DNA from: Sclerotinia nivalis
Taxonomy: Eukaryota > Ascomycota > Leotiomycetes > Helotiales > Sclerotiniaceae
Assembly (NCBI GenBank): GCA_029531795.1
Contig: JAPEIS010000012.1
Span: forward strand, 310,001 to 374,000
Length of the DNA: 64,000 bases
Direction: 5' to 3'
The notes below the pieces were generated by a model. The model was not told the origin of the DNA and did no database searches. It saw only the letters and a program-made list of their open reading frames with translations. The position numbers and the translations under genes were made by a program. Positions 47,633-59,581 of the stretch are shown here, one piece after another (position 1 is the stretch's first letter; each line of letters starts with the position of its first letter).

Positions 47633-49824
47633 CTACCACCTAGGATCATAAACGCCCCCCCCAATCCATTTATCAAGCAGCACACCCCCCCACTCCTCCC
47701 AAACGGCCCACCCCCTGGAGCTCCCCCACTCCTCCCGCACCCCACTAGCCCCCTCCCACCTCGCCGCTTTCATAACCTCCCTCGCAACCCTCCCACTCAT
47801 CTCCCTCACCCTCTCAATCCACGGATATATCAACCCCTTGCCCCAATTCCTCACGAGTCAAACAACCCGCCCGCGCCTCCGCACTCTGATATACCATCGC
47901 ATCTGTGATTTTCGAGGCTTGGGAGAGGATGGTGCCGAGTCCGAGGCCGGGGAATATGTATACGTTGTTTCCTTGGTTGGGGTGGTGGGTTGTTTCTTTT
48001 ACCGGGGAGGATGAGGATGAGGATGAGGAATGTTTGATAGTAACGGGCGAAAATGGGGATCCGGAGGCGAATATTACGCTTCCTTCTGTCCACGTAATAG
48101 CTTGTTCGAACGTACATTCCGCCTTTGTAAAAGGATTACTCAAAGGGAATAAAATCGGTCGTCTACTCAATCCACCCGCATCAACAGATGCTTTTAATGC
48201 TCTCACGACGGATTCGGTAAAAATACCAAAAGTGGCCGTTAAACCGATCAAAGCGGTAGGTTTCACGTATTCGATTACGGCCTCTAGGGTTTGGAAGTGA
48301 TGACCATTATTATCTTTTCGAGCGAAGAGAACCTTATGGTGTGCTAATTTGTCGCCGCGGTCACTGGTTACAAGGCCTTTGGTGTCGACGAGCTAGAATT
48401 TCTCGCGGGCGATTTGTTCGGTGAGTCCGCGCCGGATGTAGTATTCCATTACTTGTTTGGCGACTCCGATGCCTGCTGAGCCGGCGCCCATGAATACTAA
48501 TCTTTGGTCTTCGATTGGGACACCTGATAGATTTACTGCGTTGATATATCTGCATATGTATATCAGTGTTTGGAGCTGGAAGAGGAAAGGGAAAGGGAAA
48601 GGTTTATCCCAAAGCTTACCCAGCTAATACAACAACACCTGTACCCTGAATATCATCATTAAACATTTTTTCCTCCCTATACGTCTCCAAATACTTGAAA
48701 GCTTTCTCAGACTCGAAATCTTCAAATTGTACAAGCATCTTGGGATAAACTTCCCTAACAGCACCCATAAATTCATCCATGAATTCCTGCTCGATTTCCA
48801 GACCTGGTCTCTTCATTCGAAGACCTAGATATAATGGATCGCGAAGATTCTCTTCATTTGTAGTACCACAGTCTAGAACGATGGGGAGGGTTTTTTCCGG
48901 ATGAATCCCAGCTGCTCCTGTATAGAGGGCTAGTTTGCCGATCTGGAGGGGTAACGTTAGTCAAGATGTTAAATGAGATTTGTGATGGATGGATGGATGG
49001 GGTACGGACTGCAATTCCAACTCCGTTTACGCCGAGATCTCCTAGACCCAGAATACGTGATCCATCTGTTACGACACAAATTAAGGGGTCTGGATAGGGC
49101 CAATTTCTTAAAATTGTTGCGATGGATTTTCGTTGCTTGATGGATATGTATAATGCTTCTGGTCGGGTGTATAATGTCGAGTATTGAAGGCAAATATCTC
49201 CGATTGTGGGGGTATAAACGAGGGGCATGAGTGTTGCAATATTATCGATGAGAAGCCGATAGAAAAGATCTGTATTTTGTGCTTTGAGGTTTGAAAGGTA
49301 GAGGTATTTATCGAGGGGTATTCCACGACTGTTAATCATTCGCATTGCTCGGATACATTGTGTTTTCAGTCTCCAGGACGTGGGGGATGAGACCAGTAAG
49401 GTTTTTGTTGATTCTATCTTCGGGAGTAAAGGAGGTACCTTTGAGGTTAGAATGAGATTCTATGAACGGCCATAACGGACTCACCTTTATTCCATGCAGG
49501 CTCACGAAGAATATGATATCCTTTGGCGGAATATTTGGGAATATATTCGGTATTTTTCGGCTGTATAACCGTTGGGTAATTGGTCTGATTATAACCTTTT
49601 AAATGATCAAGAGAGGATTGCTTCATAGCAGCCTCAATAGCCGCGATATCAATACCACCAATAGGATTCATAGCTGTATTTCTCCGACTTGTAGAAATAG
49701 AAATTCGATTGCTGATAGTAGTAGAAGAAGAACGACTTGCGATGGAATAACTAGGAGAAGAAGATCGGGGTGTATGAGGAGTTCCTACTTCAGAACTGGT
49801 GGTACTGTAATTCTAAGAAGCCAT
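47633..49824 (-). pseudogene. NAD(P)-malic enzyme gene with several lesions
   Basis: The order and spacing match malic enzyme, which oxidatively decarboxylates malate to pyruvate. Blocks seen are YLSNLKAQNTDLFYRLL, LMPLVYTPTIGDICLQYS, ICVVTDGSRILGLGDLGVNG, VLDCGTTNEENLRDPLY, FNDDIQGTGVVVLAG (intron after) and the NAD-binding VFMGAGSAGIG. Lesions: TAG at codon 4 (49815-49813), although Met at 49671 could serve as start; a net 2-base loss after VLET near 49,367-49,358, which shifts frame; TAG at 48395-48393 where REKF-x-LVDTKGL needs Trp; and one extra G in a GGGG run at 47,837-47,834 before the LIYPWIERVREM end. Both TAGs fit C-to-T at CpA. The introns still have GT-AG ends, so decay looks recent, or the assembly carries errors. 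Confidence 0.75.
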
Positions 49825-50767
49825 TTGAGAAAGGTTTTAATAGTAAGATGGATTAGAAAACTTCTAATGTGGAAATATGATATGGGATGATATGGTAGTG
49901 GTACTTTTATGTGGGAACACTTATGTCCCTATGGAGGTAATTCCATGATGGGACGATCAGGAGTTTGGACGAAAACGCCGAGAAAGAAAAATTGTATCAT
50001 GATGCTGGTAGTTTCGTTGGGGTTTCAATAATCGTCCGAAGATATCAGAACGTCGCATGGTAACACAAGGTAAATGTTGAGATGAATATGAAAATTATAT
50101 TCAATTGAACCAGTAAGAAGATGTATATTTAATATGACCTGTAAACTGAGGAACGGGTTGTGGATATCTTTTCCGAATGGGCCTTTCCGGGTGATGAATT
50201 CGAATGTTCGTAGTGAATAAGGATTATGGTATCGAGTACTTTAGGATTTTCCATCTGATACATCATACCTTAATGACGGAAATCCAAAGAATGAATGAAA
50301 ATGATACTCCTACCTGATACTTGTCTGTTTTGAGGTTTGGGATTACATCGATCCCCCTTAATCCTGCTACAAACATAAAATCCGTCCATCGCCTTAATCT
50401 CAATCAATCCTATCCTATCCTATCCTATCCTTCCCCAGATATGATTCGAATCCGAAGTACGTTTAAATCAACATGAATTGTTAAAACGTAAGGGGGATCC
50501 TCACATTTAGTTGATTTAGCTCATAAACTTCCATTTGGTACACATGATGTTGAATCCAACTTTTCGCTTCAGAGACTCCAAGGACCAAGCCCGCAAGAAA
50601 GTAGCCCTATCAGCCCTTTTCCAACCCCAGTTTATGCAAGGGATATCAAGGATTTATAATTCTCATGTATCATACATGATTTATTCTTCCTTTCCATTCC
50701 CCTCCGCGCCATTCATTATGTGATTCGAGGTTTTGGGATTGAGGAGTTGACGCTATTTGTAATTTTG
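49825..50767. other. Intergenic
   Basis: Upstream region of the malic enzyme locus and 3' flank of the HTH gene. A CCTAT pentamer run lies at about 50,408-50,430. No gene was recognised. Confidence 0.35.
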
Positions 50768-51232
50768 TCAGTTGGTATTGCGATTGTTGGATGGGATGGG
50801 ACGTACCTTATTGGATCTAGTATTCCTCTTGCTCCCTATTATCGATCTCGCCTTAGATTCTCCTATCCATTTATGAATAGTACTCCGTGGGATCCCACGC
50901 CCCTTTTCTGGTTTGAAATGCATATAAACATCATCAAGTCGAGGCCTCTGATATGAGTATAATCGAGTATATTGATCGCGGCGCCATACAGTAGTGCTAT
51001 AGTAGAAATCAATCACTTTTATTTTCTGCTCTCTAGTATAGGTTGTATGATCTCTACGAGGTTTTTCGAAACAAGTAGGTTGCGCTATTATATCTTCCAA
51101 TGTAGGTGGTCGAGGGCCGGGCCGAATGAGGTTTTGGGGTGATTTTTTGACGGCAGTAGTGTCATTTTGGCCCTTAGATTTATTTATTGATATCTCGCCC
51201 GAGGCATCAGATTTAGGAGTTGATGATGGCAT
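50768..51232 (-). CDS. Small HTH (psq-like) domain protein
   Basis: The single-exon protein has 154 residues. The N-terminal ~70 residues are polar and disordered. From about residue 70 (YTREQKIKVIDFYYST) to about 125 (IPRSTIHKWIGESKARSII) the pattern is that of a fungal helix-turn-helix of the Psq/CENP-B-like type: a leading basic helix, a variable loop, then the GIPRSTIHKWI recognition helix. The tail is basic with repeated Asn and Arg. Such domains occur in domesticated transposases and in stand-alone fungal proteins. No DDE nuclease domain follows, so it would be DNA-binding only. It lies head-to-tail upstream of the malic enzyme locus with no evident link. Confidence 0.55.
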   Translation of the reverse strand: MPSSTPKSDASGEISINKSKGQNDTTAVKKSPQNLIRPGPRPPTLEDIIAQPTCFEKPRRDHTTYTREQKIKVIDFYYSTTVWRRDQYTRLYSYQRPRLDDVYMHFKPEKGRGIPRSTIHKWIGESKARSIIGSKRNTRSNKVRPIPSNNRNTN

Positions 51233-51814
51233 AATTATAGCTCAGATTGATGATGGTTGATTTAATGGTTTATTTTCGAAGGTATTCAGAATTCTATGAT
51301 TGATTCCCGCCACTTTTGAATTTGATATTGAGCTAATGCTTTAATAGGTATAGCTTACTGCCGATCCGCAAAACCTTATTCCATAGGAAAGTATAATTCC
51401 ATTTTGTTAAGTTTATACAGTAAAGAAATGAATTGTAAGATTATTTAAATAAGATTTTTGTATGAAAAGACGAGGTGAAGAATATTAAAAGTATTTCTAT
51501 TTCAAATAAAGGATAAGTGATATTCATTTCTTTCATTTATATCATCCCTTCCCCTCATCCAAATCCCATCGAAATCAAACTCAACTCAATCCTCATCCTC
51601 ATCTCCATTTCCGCCAAAAAAAAGCCAACAACATTCAAAGATATACGTATATATACACAAGAAATTCATATTCCATTTTCAGTGTCATCAAAAGAACCCA
51701 ACACACATATCATATTATCATATCCGACCCCAATTCCATGGTATATCAATATTTCATTCCAATCCAATAAACGCATCCCGCTCTCAATCCCAAAATCCCA
51801 ACTCAATTCCAAGT
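51233..51814. other. Intergenic, AT-rich
   Basis: Short spacer with a CCAAATCCCAT-like polypyrimidine/A-rich strand. It forms the HTH upstream region and the 3' flank of the fusion gene. No feature was recognised. Confidence 0.35.
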
Positions 51815-54800
51815 CTAACCCCTAACTCCAACCCGTTGCCTTTGCCCCTGACCCTGAACAATTCCATTCAAACTACTCAAGCTCCCCGTTCCCGAATGCG
51901 CACTCCCTCTACTCCCCATCCCGCCCCTATTATGTCCACCACCCGCACTAGCCGCCGCCAAAGCATTAAAATCCTCCGCACTGACACCTCCTCCCACTGT
52001 AAAATCTCCGGTTGCACTTCCATCCATACTAAACACTGTACTTCTCATTGCTCCACCCATAGTATTCCCATCAATACCCAAATCCTTAAGACCCCCCACC
52101 ATCAAATCCATTTCCAAACTCTTATCCCCACTAAAAGTTCTCACTCCAAAACCTCTTCCCCTCCTTGAAGGTTGACCAAGAGTAGCTAGGAGTTCCGGTT
52201 CTTCCTCGGATGAAATGAGGACTTCTTTTTCATGAGCATTTTGATAATCCTGCCCATCATGTTGATATTCCTGCGCATATTCATTCGCAAGCTCATGTCT
52301 ATGTTCCTGATCATTGTCGTCTACATCCTTCCCCTTAACACGTTCAGGACTAACACTCGCAGCTTTAAAGCGACTCCAATATTCCCTCTCTTCTTCCTCA
52401 TCATAAGATTCATCATCTTCATATCCTTCTTCACTATCCATAGGCTCATATTCATGATCCGATTCCACATCTTTTACATTTCCCAAAACACCCGATAATT
52501 CATCCTCATCATCTGCTAAACCATCATCAATAACCATAGGGTAACTTCCACTTTGAGGTCTATTTGCCCTCAAACTATGCGTTTCATCTTCGCTATCCCA
52601 TTCATCGATATTCCTCTCACTCATTGGACTTGAAGTTTTCTTGGAAAGAGGCGAGATGTCTTTCTCTCTTCTCGTGGAAACCTTAGCCCGAATAGGTTTT
52701 TCAACTCCTGGTAATCCAATCTTCTCACACTTCAAAGCATTTGCCATATCAAGGACACTAATCCACATCGGACATATATATCCGACATTTTTTCGTTGAC
52801 TCCATGCAAGTACACTACCTGCAACTCTGCCACTATTATTTCCAGGACCCGCACTAATATCATCACCTCGTTCGAGAACCCATGCACCACTATCACCTGG
52901 AACACCTATTCTACCTGCGACTTGCCAACTCATAGATGGAGTTTTCCGACCATAAATTTTGAGAATGGACATGGAAGGAAGGATTCGTCCAGTTTGTGTA
53001 CCGCTAGTTCTACCTGTACATTTAACTGGTAAATCCGGAAGTTCTGTTAATGGAACCACGCCTGTTGGTTGTGTTGTCAAGGATATTGAAGAAGTAAAAT
53101 CAGGTAGACGATGTTCTTCAAACTCAAAAAGACACCAATCAATCTCGTGAGTGATATTGTCATGAGTCAATCGTCTAATTCCTGAACTCGCATAGACATT
53201 TCCAAGTAAACATGAATCTAAATGATCTTCATCTCTAGTTTCTGGATCAGGATAGAAATCTGGATCGATGTCATCGATGGCTGGTTGGGTGATTGGATAA
53301 TTGTGAACATTCGACGAAGAAACTGGAATAGGAGGAATATCTCCTGGTTCTAAAGTTGGAAATTCGGCATCAGAATCATCTTCATCTTCTGACGCATAAG
53401 GTGAGGCATCGGAATCAAATGATGAACCTGAAGATGAATAATCTGTGAAGCTATAATTGTATTCTTCGTCACCACTAGAGTAGTATGATGTCTCCGAATG
53501 CGTTAGATCTGGCATTTCAAGGTATTGAGGAAGTGCTTGAGGACGTGCTGATGATCGAAGAATTGGTTTTGTTGGTTGAACTGGCTCATCTTCGTCATTA
53601 TCGGAAGGATCGTCCAACATATGATGAACAGACATTCCATAAGGTTTGTCATCAACCGTGACGAGTCCTCCAAATGATACTGGTGGAAGGTGATGATCAT
53701 TTATATATGCTCCCATACTAGCACCATTCTTCGGACGTTCTTGATGTTGAGTATTCTTCGCTACAAGTTCATCACCGTGTGCCATACTTCTTTTGACCCC
53801 ACCATTTCTTGCTCTTACAACCTTTCCACGACATACTTTTAATCCATATGTAGCTTTATCATAAACGAGACTCTTCTTCAATATACTTCTAACTTTATTG
53901 ACACTTGTACAAATGACGAGAATGGTAGGTTTCGTTTTGGTAGATGATTCACCAACTGATTCGAGGGAAATTTCGACCGACTCGGGATATTTTTTGTAGA
54001 AACTTCGAAGAGCGTGGTTGACATGTGGCATGATATTGGTATGCCAAAAATTGATATGTTCTTGACTAATGCGAATAGCCGGGAATGTCTTGAGCTTAGG
54101 TTTCGATTTTATAGGTTCGATCGCTAGGGCAAGAATGGTTAGATCGTGACTAGTTATGAAGGGGTATCAACTCACCAGAAGACTTCTTCTCTGCCCATTC
54201 AGCAGTAGCCTTTTGCGGGGACTTTACACGCTTTGGTTTCTCACCCCAATTGATTTCTGGTTCTTGAGGAGCACTAAAATCAATCTTTGCGTCCCTTCGA
54301 TCACGGTATCCTTTGGTAGATGAAGATGGGGCTTCAACCTTCAAAGGTGTGGGTACCAGTGATGGCTCATCACTTCTTTCACTATCATCATCCGAAACAT
54401 CATCGAGTGAACAACAAGTATTAAGTGCTTTTGATACACGCCAAAAGACTTTTTGATGCATAACATCTGGTCTTGCTTTTCGTGAAAGTTCTCCTTCAGG
54501 TGCACTTATACATGCTTTCACAGCTTTGACATAAATATTTCCACATCGAGATGCAAGATGCTTGAGAACATCCGTCGGGTTTGAAGGTACTTGAGATGCT
54601 CTTGGGAAAAGTTCCGATAAAGAACTCCAGAGACCAATCTCAAGTAGAATCATCGCAAGACTGTACAAATCCAAAGACTTGCTTTCTTGGGATAGATTAG
54701 TATACTTGGTACTCCTCGGGTCGAGTGGATGCTTATACAACATAGTGGCTTGATCCAAACTTGGTCCCAAATCTGTGGCAGTATCAGAAAACAAATCATA

Positions 54801-56018
54801 AGAACCTAGGTATGATTGTCGCATATTAATCTGTGTTAAATCAAAAGCCCGTGGTGAAGTAGGATGTTCGATGAAAAGAATATTGGAAGGAAGTAAGTTG
54901 CCATGAACAATTCCTTTGGAGTGTAAATCAAATACTGCATTAGCTATGTTGTAGGCTAATCTGTACTTGACCTCCAGACTTGGTTCGAACGCTGGACTTA
55001 TTAGAAGTTCGGACAATGAATTTATCGTGGGCATCTGTAAAGTTGGACTTTGAATGTCCATAGGTCCAAAATTTGTTGGTAACGCAAACAATAGACAAAA
55101 TCTCGAATGCTCAGCATCTTCATAATATCCAATGAGACGAAGCAATCCAACAAGTAGTCGGTCAGAAGAGTAATATGCCTGTGAAAGTCCAGCAAAGAGT
55201 TTTTCGAATCGAGTCATGGACGGAGTGATTCCAGTAACGGAATATATAGGATCATAAGGGGCATATTCGACAAGAACCGGTATTGGATCGGGAGGTTGAC
55301 CGATGGCTTTTCTCAAATCCGCAGAGTTAACAGATCTTCTCATCAAGACTATCTGCCTCAATGTATTATTCGACGTTGACCTTGATGTACCGCGTGTAGC
55401 AATTATTTGATTCCCCGTCCAAATTAGAGTTGCTGGATCTATTTGTTGTGGTGCTGACATTCTTGTCGATTCAAATTGTCTTTCCTCAAATCCCGAAGAT
55501 TGATCTTTTGAACTTGAAGCTTCCGAAGTCTGTAGACCGAGACCACTCCTTGCTGATTGCCTTGTCTTTGATAAATCATAAAGCGTATCAATAGACATGG
55601 TTAAATCTCGAATCAAATCCTCAAACCTCGATTTATCCCATTGAATCAAAGCACCTTTTTCCGATTTTTCTGATGGTCTCTCGTCTGATGTCAACCTCTT
55701 GGAAGATTGCCATAATGGTTCAGCTTCAGCTAAAATTTCCTTGATTGTTGACATAACATTTCCGACGATTTCAGATAATCCTGCCTTTGATACTGATTCA
55801 TCGATATCAGGTGATTGTGAAGGATCCGACCATTCTAAGCCCCATGATACCAAACGACTTTGTTGGATACGTAATTTGCGATGTAATGATTGAAGTTCAT
55901 GATCTTCGACATTTCTAACTGGTTCTTTGATGAAATCATAAATATTCTTGGTATCAGTATAAATTTTGGTTAATCGCCTTTGAAGAGGTATCGAAGGTGT
56001 AGTGAAATATTGATCCAT
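51815..56018 (-). CDS. HeLo-like domain - pseudokinase - trypsin-like protease fusion
   Basis: Exons 56018-54176 and 54123-51815 (52-nt intron, GTGAGT donor) give 1,383 residues. Residues 1-150 form amphipathic helices with [16 protein letters not shown], a HeLo (HET-S/MLKL-like helical bundle) signature. Residues ~195-530 are kinase-like but lack key residues: the beta3 strand reads PVLVEYAP without Lys, HRDLKPEN is VHGNLLPSN (371-379, Asp replaced by Asn), and DFG is FDL (392-394). Next, an S1 protease fold spans ~640-1,085: His781 or 782 in MSVHHML, Asp943 in [10 protein letters not shown], and Ser1026 in [10 protein letters not shown]. It is interrupted by an acidic, Ser-rich insert (~785-910). 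The rest is acidic and disordered, ending in Gly-rich sequence. The modules suggest a regulated cell-death or incompatibility factor; this is inference. A typical HeLo hydrophobic first helix is not seen, so a short 5' exon may be missing. Confidence 0.8.
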
Positions 56019-56035
56019 GATTACTGAGGTGGGAA

Positions 56036-56171
56036 TGGAGGTGGGAGTGGGAGTGGGAGTGGGAGTGGTTGTGGTTGTTGTAGTTGTAGTTGTAGTTGTA
56101 GTTGTAGATGTAGTTGTAGATGTAGTTAGTTGTTGTGGTAGCAGTGGTTGTGGTTGTGGTTGTGGTTGTTG
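56036..56171. repeat. GTGGGA / TTGTAG / TTGTGG minisatellite
   Basis: Tandem hexamers GTGGGA, then TTGTAG and GATGTAG variants, then TTGTGG, sit immediately upstream of the fusion gene start. They are probably in its 5' UTR or promoter. Confidence 0.8.
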
Positions 56172-56321
56172 TTCAAATCATAGGCGACGAAAATGACAAC
56201 AATGCCAGCAATAGCAGTGGAGTACCAACAAATCAACTTGAGATGAGAATTAAAAAGGATGATAATGAAGAGAAGTAATAATAGTAGTAGCAGAAATAAA
56301 AGATGTAGTATATCGTATGAT

Positions 56322-56367
56322 TGTATGTATGTATGTATGTATGTATGTATGTATGTATGTATGTATG
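56322..56367. repeat. (TGTA)n microsatellite
   Basis: About eleven perfect TGTA tetramers. Confidence 0.9.
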
Positions 56368-59300
56368 AATCAAAAAGTCATCAAAAAAAAAAAAGAACAA
56401 TCAAATCAAATCAAAGTTGATGATTGATCGATCGATTGATAACTCAAATGACAAGGTTAAACCATAAAAGAAATAATCAATCCCAAATCCAATGTTAAAT
56501 CGATCAAGGGTCTCTTTCTTCAAAAATGTAACCTATGAATGAAGAATTGATAGAATTCGGATGCCTACAGATCCTCGCCTTCCCAAATATTGTTGCCTGG
56601 AATGAAAATTAAATATGATTGGTTGAAATTGATTATGTAAGGAACATTATCAAAAATGCGGCTAAAAGATAGATTTTGGCGGTATGGGCTTGCGTTGGTG
56701 GAAAAGAAAAGGGAAATCCCAGACTTGTGTTTGAGAGTGATGTGAGTTATACGACTCACGTGCATTGATGAGAGAACCAATCAAGAAAGAGATTTTGAAG
56801 AATTGAGTCAAATAATATAAGGAGAGCACAAGGTGAATGAATGAATGATGGGAGATCAATTTTCCGATTTCTTTTCTTGGAAGAGGTCGAGGCTATCTTG
56901 GCATAAGAAGAATTGCTTGAGGTTGAAGTTTCACGTGAGCTGATGCTCCTTGGTGTTATTGGTGGATGCGTCGGAAATATGATTTGTCCGCGATAGCTTT
57001 CCCCGGATTTTCATTCGCCGATCCTTTTTTTTTTAGATGTTCCTCTATTATTCCTATTCCTTATCTTCATCAAAGCCAGCCATACCTATATAAAAATAAA
57101 TCTTCCTCTGACATTATATCATATCGCATTTCTCCTAGATGATGTAATTCCTTTCCCTCTTCCTAATTTTTCACATCTACCTATCTACATCCAACTTCCG
57201 GTGTTCTCGCACAACTTCCTCCACCACCAAAAAGCAGTATTCCGAACCTCAAACCTATCAATAAAATGCTGGAGCCTAAGGGAGGCAAATGCAAGGACCG
57301 AAACCAAAAAAAAAAAAAAAATGAATGAATAAGCAAACGAACGAAACGCACCCAAACCACGTAGTCATGCACAGTTACTCCAGCTTATGTCTTCACTTTC
57401 TTTTACTTCTTGTACTCGGTAGATATTACCTGATGCCAACAACCCCCGATGTAATATTTTTAAGCATGCATATAAATATTGCCGAGTAAATGATCCGATC
57501 GTCGTATCTTCATCTGTATACTAGACCAAGGGCTTTCTCTCTGTGTAACCAACGCATGGACTCACTATATTCGGATATGATATCCACCTTCCACACTCAT
57601 ACAGTACATCGGCATTATATCCACATCTTATTCCCGACTCGGATCAAAAGCTGATTCTCCGGTATGAATGCTGCCTATTCCAAGATTTTCACTACATACC
57701 TAGCTAGTACTTACGCCACAATCGTACTTCATACATACCCTAGCTAGTACTTACGCCACAATCGTAGTACTTACGCCACAATCGTACTTCATACATACTA
57801 GATCCGTAGTTCCAGTTAATGCAGGAAAAAAAGCCATAAGCCATGCTGAAACTTGGGTTGGGTACGGAGTGCTAGATGATTATTTGTTAACCCTTCTTTC
57901 ACTTCGTTTTACTACAAGGCTGGCTATCTCATTGTCGCGTCGTTTGCCTACTTCCGATATAGTCAGCTTTCAGATGCTGTCACCGTCTTATGATATTGTT
58001 TTACACACTCAGATATTTGGTTACAAGATACCAGAACTTCCTATGCTATGTGATCGGTGTCACTTGTCACTTCCAGCTAGCCAGCATGAAAACAAATATC
58101 ATGATTTAAAAAATTTCCTTTAGGCTACAGTCAAAGTTGATTAGCATTCCCACCGACTTCTCGGGTCTCCTAGATGCTTGATGATTCAACGATGTCGCAA
58201 TATCACTTACTAATATCATCTCCCTTACCTTGCCACCAAGCCGGGATTAATATTAAGATGAACAATAAGTTTATCAATGTCGAGCCGACAGGATCCTCGC
58301 ATTCGGTAACTATATCATATAAAGTTCTTCGTTTCTCGATGCACGGATATACAGTCAATATCAACTAGACGAGCCGCAAAACATCATCCTGGGGAGAGAT
58401 ATTTCTTCTGCCAGAAAGATAGCACATTGATTCTGTTACATGACGATCAATACCAAACTCACCCCCGCTTATGGTCAGTCGAGTGTTGTATTTCATAAGA
58501 GGTTCTCTGAGCAATGCTATTCCAACCGGTGTCTATCCACATACCCTTCGTACGAGTAGTATCCCCAAGTCCAAACATATGAACTTTACATCATCTCTAT
58601 AGGGCTCCACGACAGGCGAGTACTCAGAAGTGCTTTAAAGGCGTTTAGTTTTGGTAAGTAATGATGTATATTCATCATTCCTTCACGGTATATATTATAC
58701 AGTCAACTTCCAACTTTGATCCCACATCCGCTTCTCTTTCTCATATATTTATCGATTTTCGCTTTTGTAATTACCTTGTATATCATAATTACATAATATT
58801 TCCTCACTCTCCTAACCCCTCATTCCCTCTTTTACTCGCTCAAGAATCAAGAATCAGCAGTAAAATATATCCATCTACATATTCATTCCACATAATCTAC
58901 TCAATCCCCCATCACGCAAACCGCAAGCATCGCGTCGGAACCTTTCTTAATCTACTCATCGCTTTTCTTCATTATATACATATTCTTCAACTCCCATTTT
59001 CTTGACCGCTCTTTACCTCACCAGCCATCCCCTCAAAAATCTCAACACACATCTAAAAACCCATATCTCCCATATCTATCAACTTCCTACATCAAGAAAC
59101 CAATCTGTTCCTGTAACTCTTGGTAATAACTCAATATTTTACACGATCTCAAATTCTAATACGGGAATCTACTACTATCGATATCTTCTCTCATCTCTCA
59201 TCACCATCTCTCGCAACCTCTCGGTCTCTGGCTTTTGATACATTTCTATATACATGTATATATACTCAAGTATCTAACATGACTAATATTATAATACCAT

Positions 59301-59581
59301 ACTATTCTTCCACTCTATCAACCCTCCTCCTCACTTATGATATTACTCGAATAGATTTTAATTATATGATTAGAAGTCAACGAATACAAAGTATAAAATC
59401 TTTTTTCTTTCTTTTATTCCTACTTCAATACGTAATGTAGTAAAACGAGCGACTAAAAAAACTTCACAACACAACCGAAGCAATACAAGGATTCATAATA
59501 ACCTAACTCACTTCCCCTCCTCCTTCAACACCCACCACCTTCCAAACCCCTTCCCACATACCTCCCATCACCTTCAACCCC
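56368..59581. other. Gene-free stretch (3.2 kb)
   Basis: Upstream region of the fusion gene, then AT-rich DNA. Frames at 57,869-59,440 are short and of biased composition. A short tandem repeat at 57,692 is listed separately. A first exon of the fusion gene might lie at 56,560-56,860, where a minus-strand frame is hydrophobic, but I could not join it with confidence. Confidence 0.4.
57692..57801. repeat. Tandem repeat containing TAGCTAGTACTTACGCC
   Basis: The segment CCTAGCTAGTACTTACGCCA with ACAATCGTACTTCATACATA occurs twice, with a third partial copy (GTACTTACGCCACAATCGTA) inserted between. Confidence 0.85.

Noticed and set aside
47306..47908. 200-codon + frame, Glu/Lys/Arg then Pro-rich
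   Set aside because: It is a translation of the purine tract running into the antisense of the malic enzyme 3' end.
50441..50460. GATTCGAATCC as a possible tRNA B box
   Set aside because: No matching A box, anticodon arm or acceptor stem can be drawn around it.
51836..53150. Several + strand frames of 60-110 codons
   Set aside because: They are antisense shadows of the large fusion gene.
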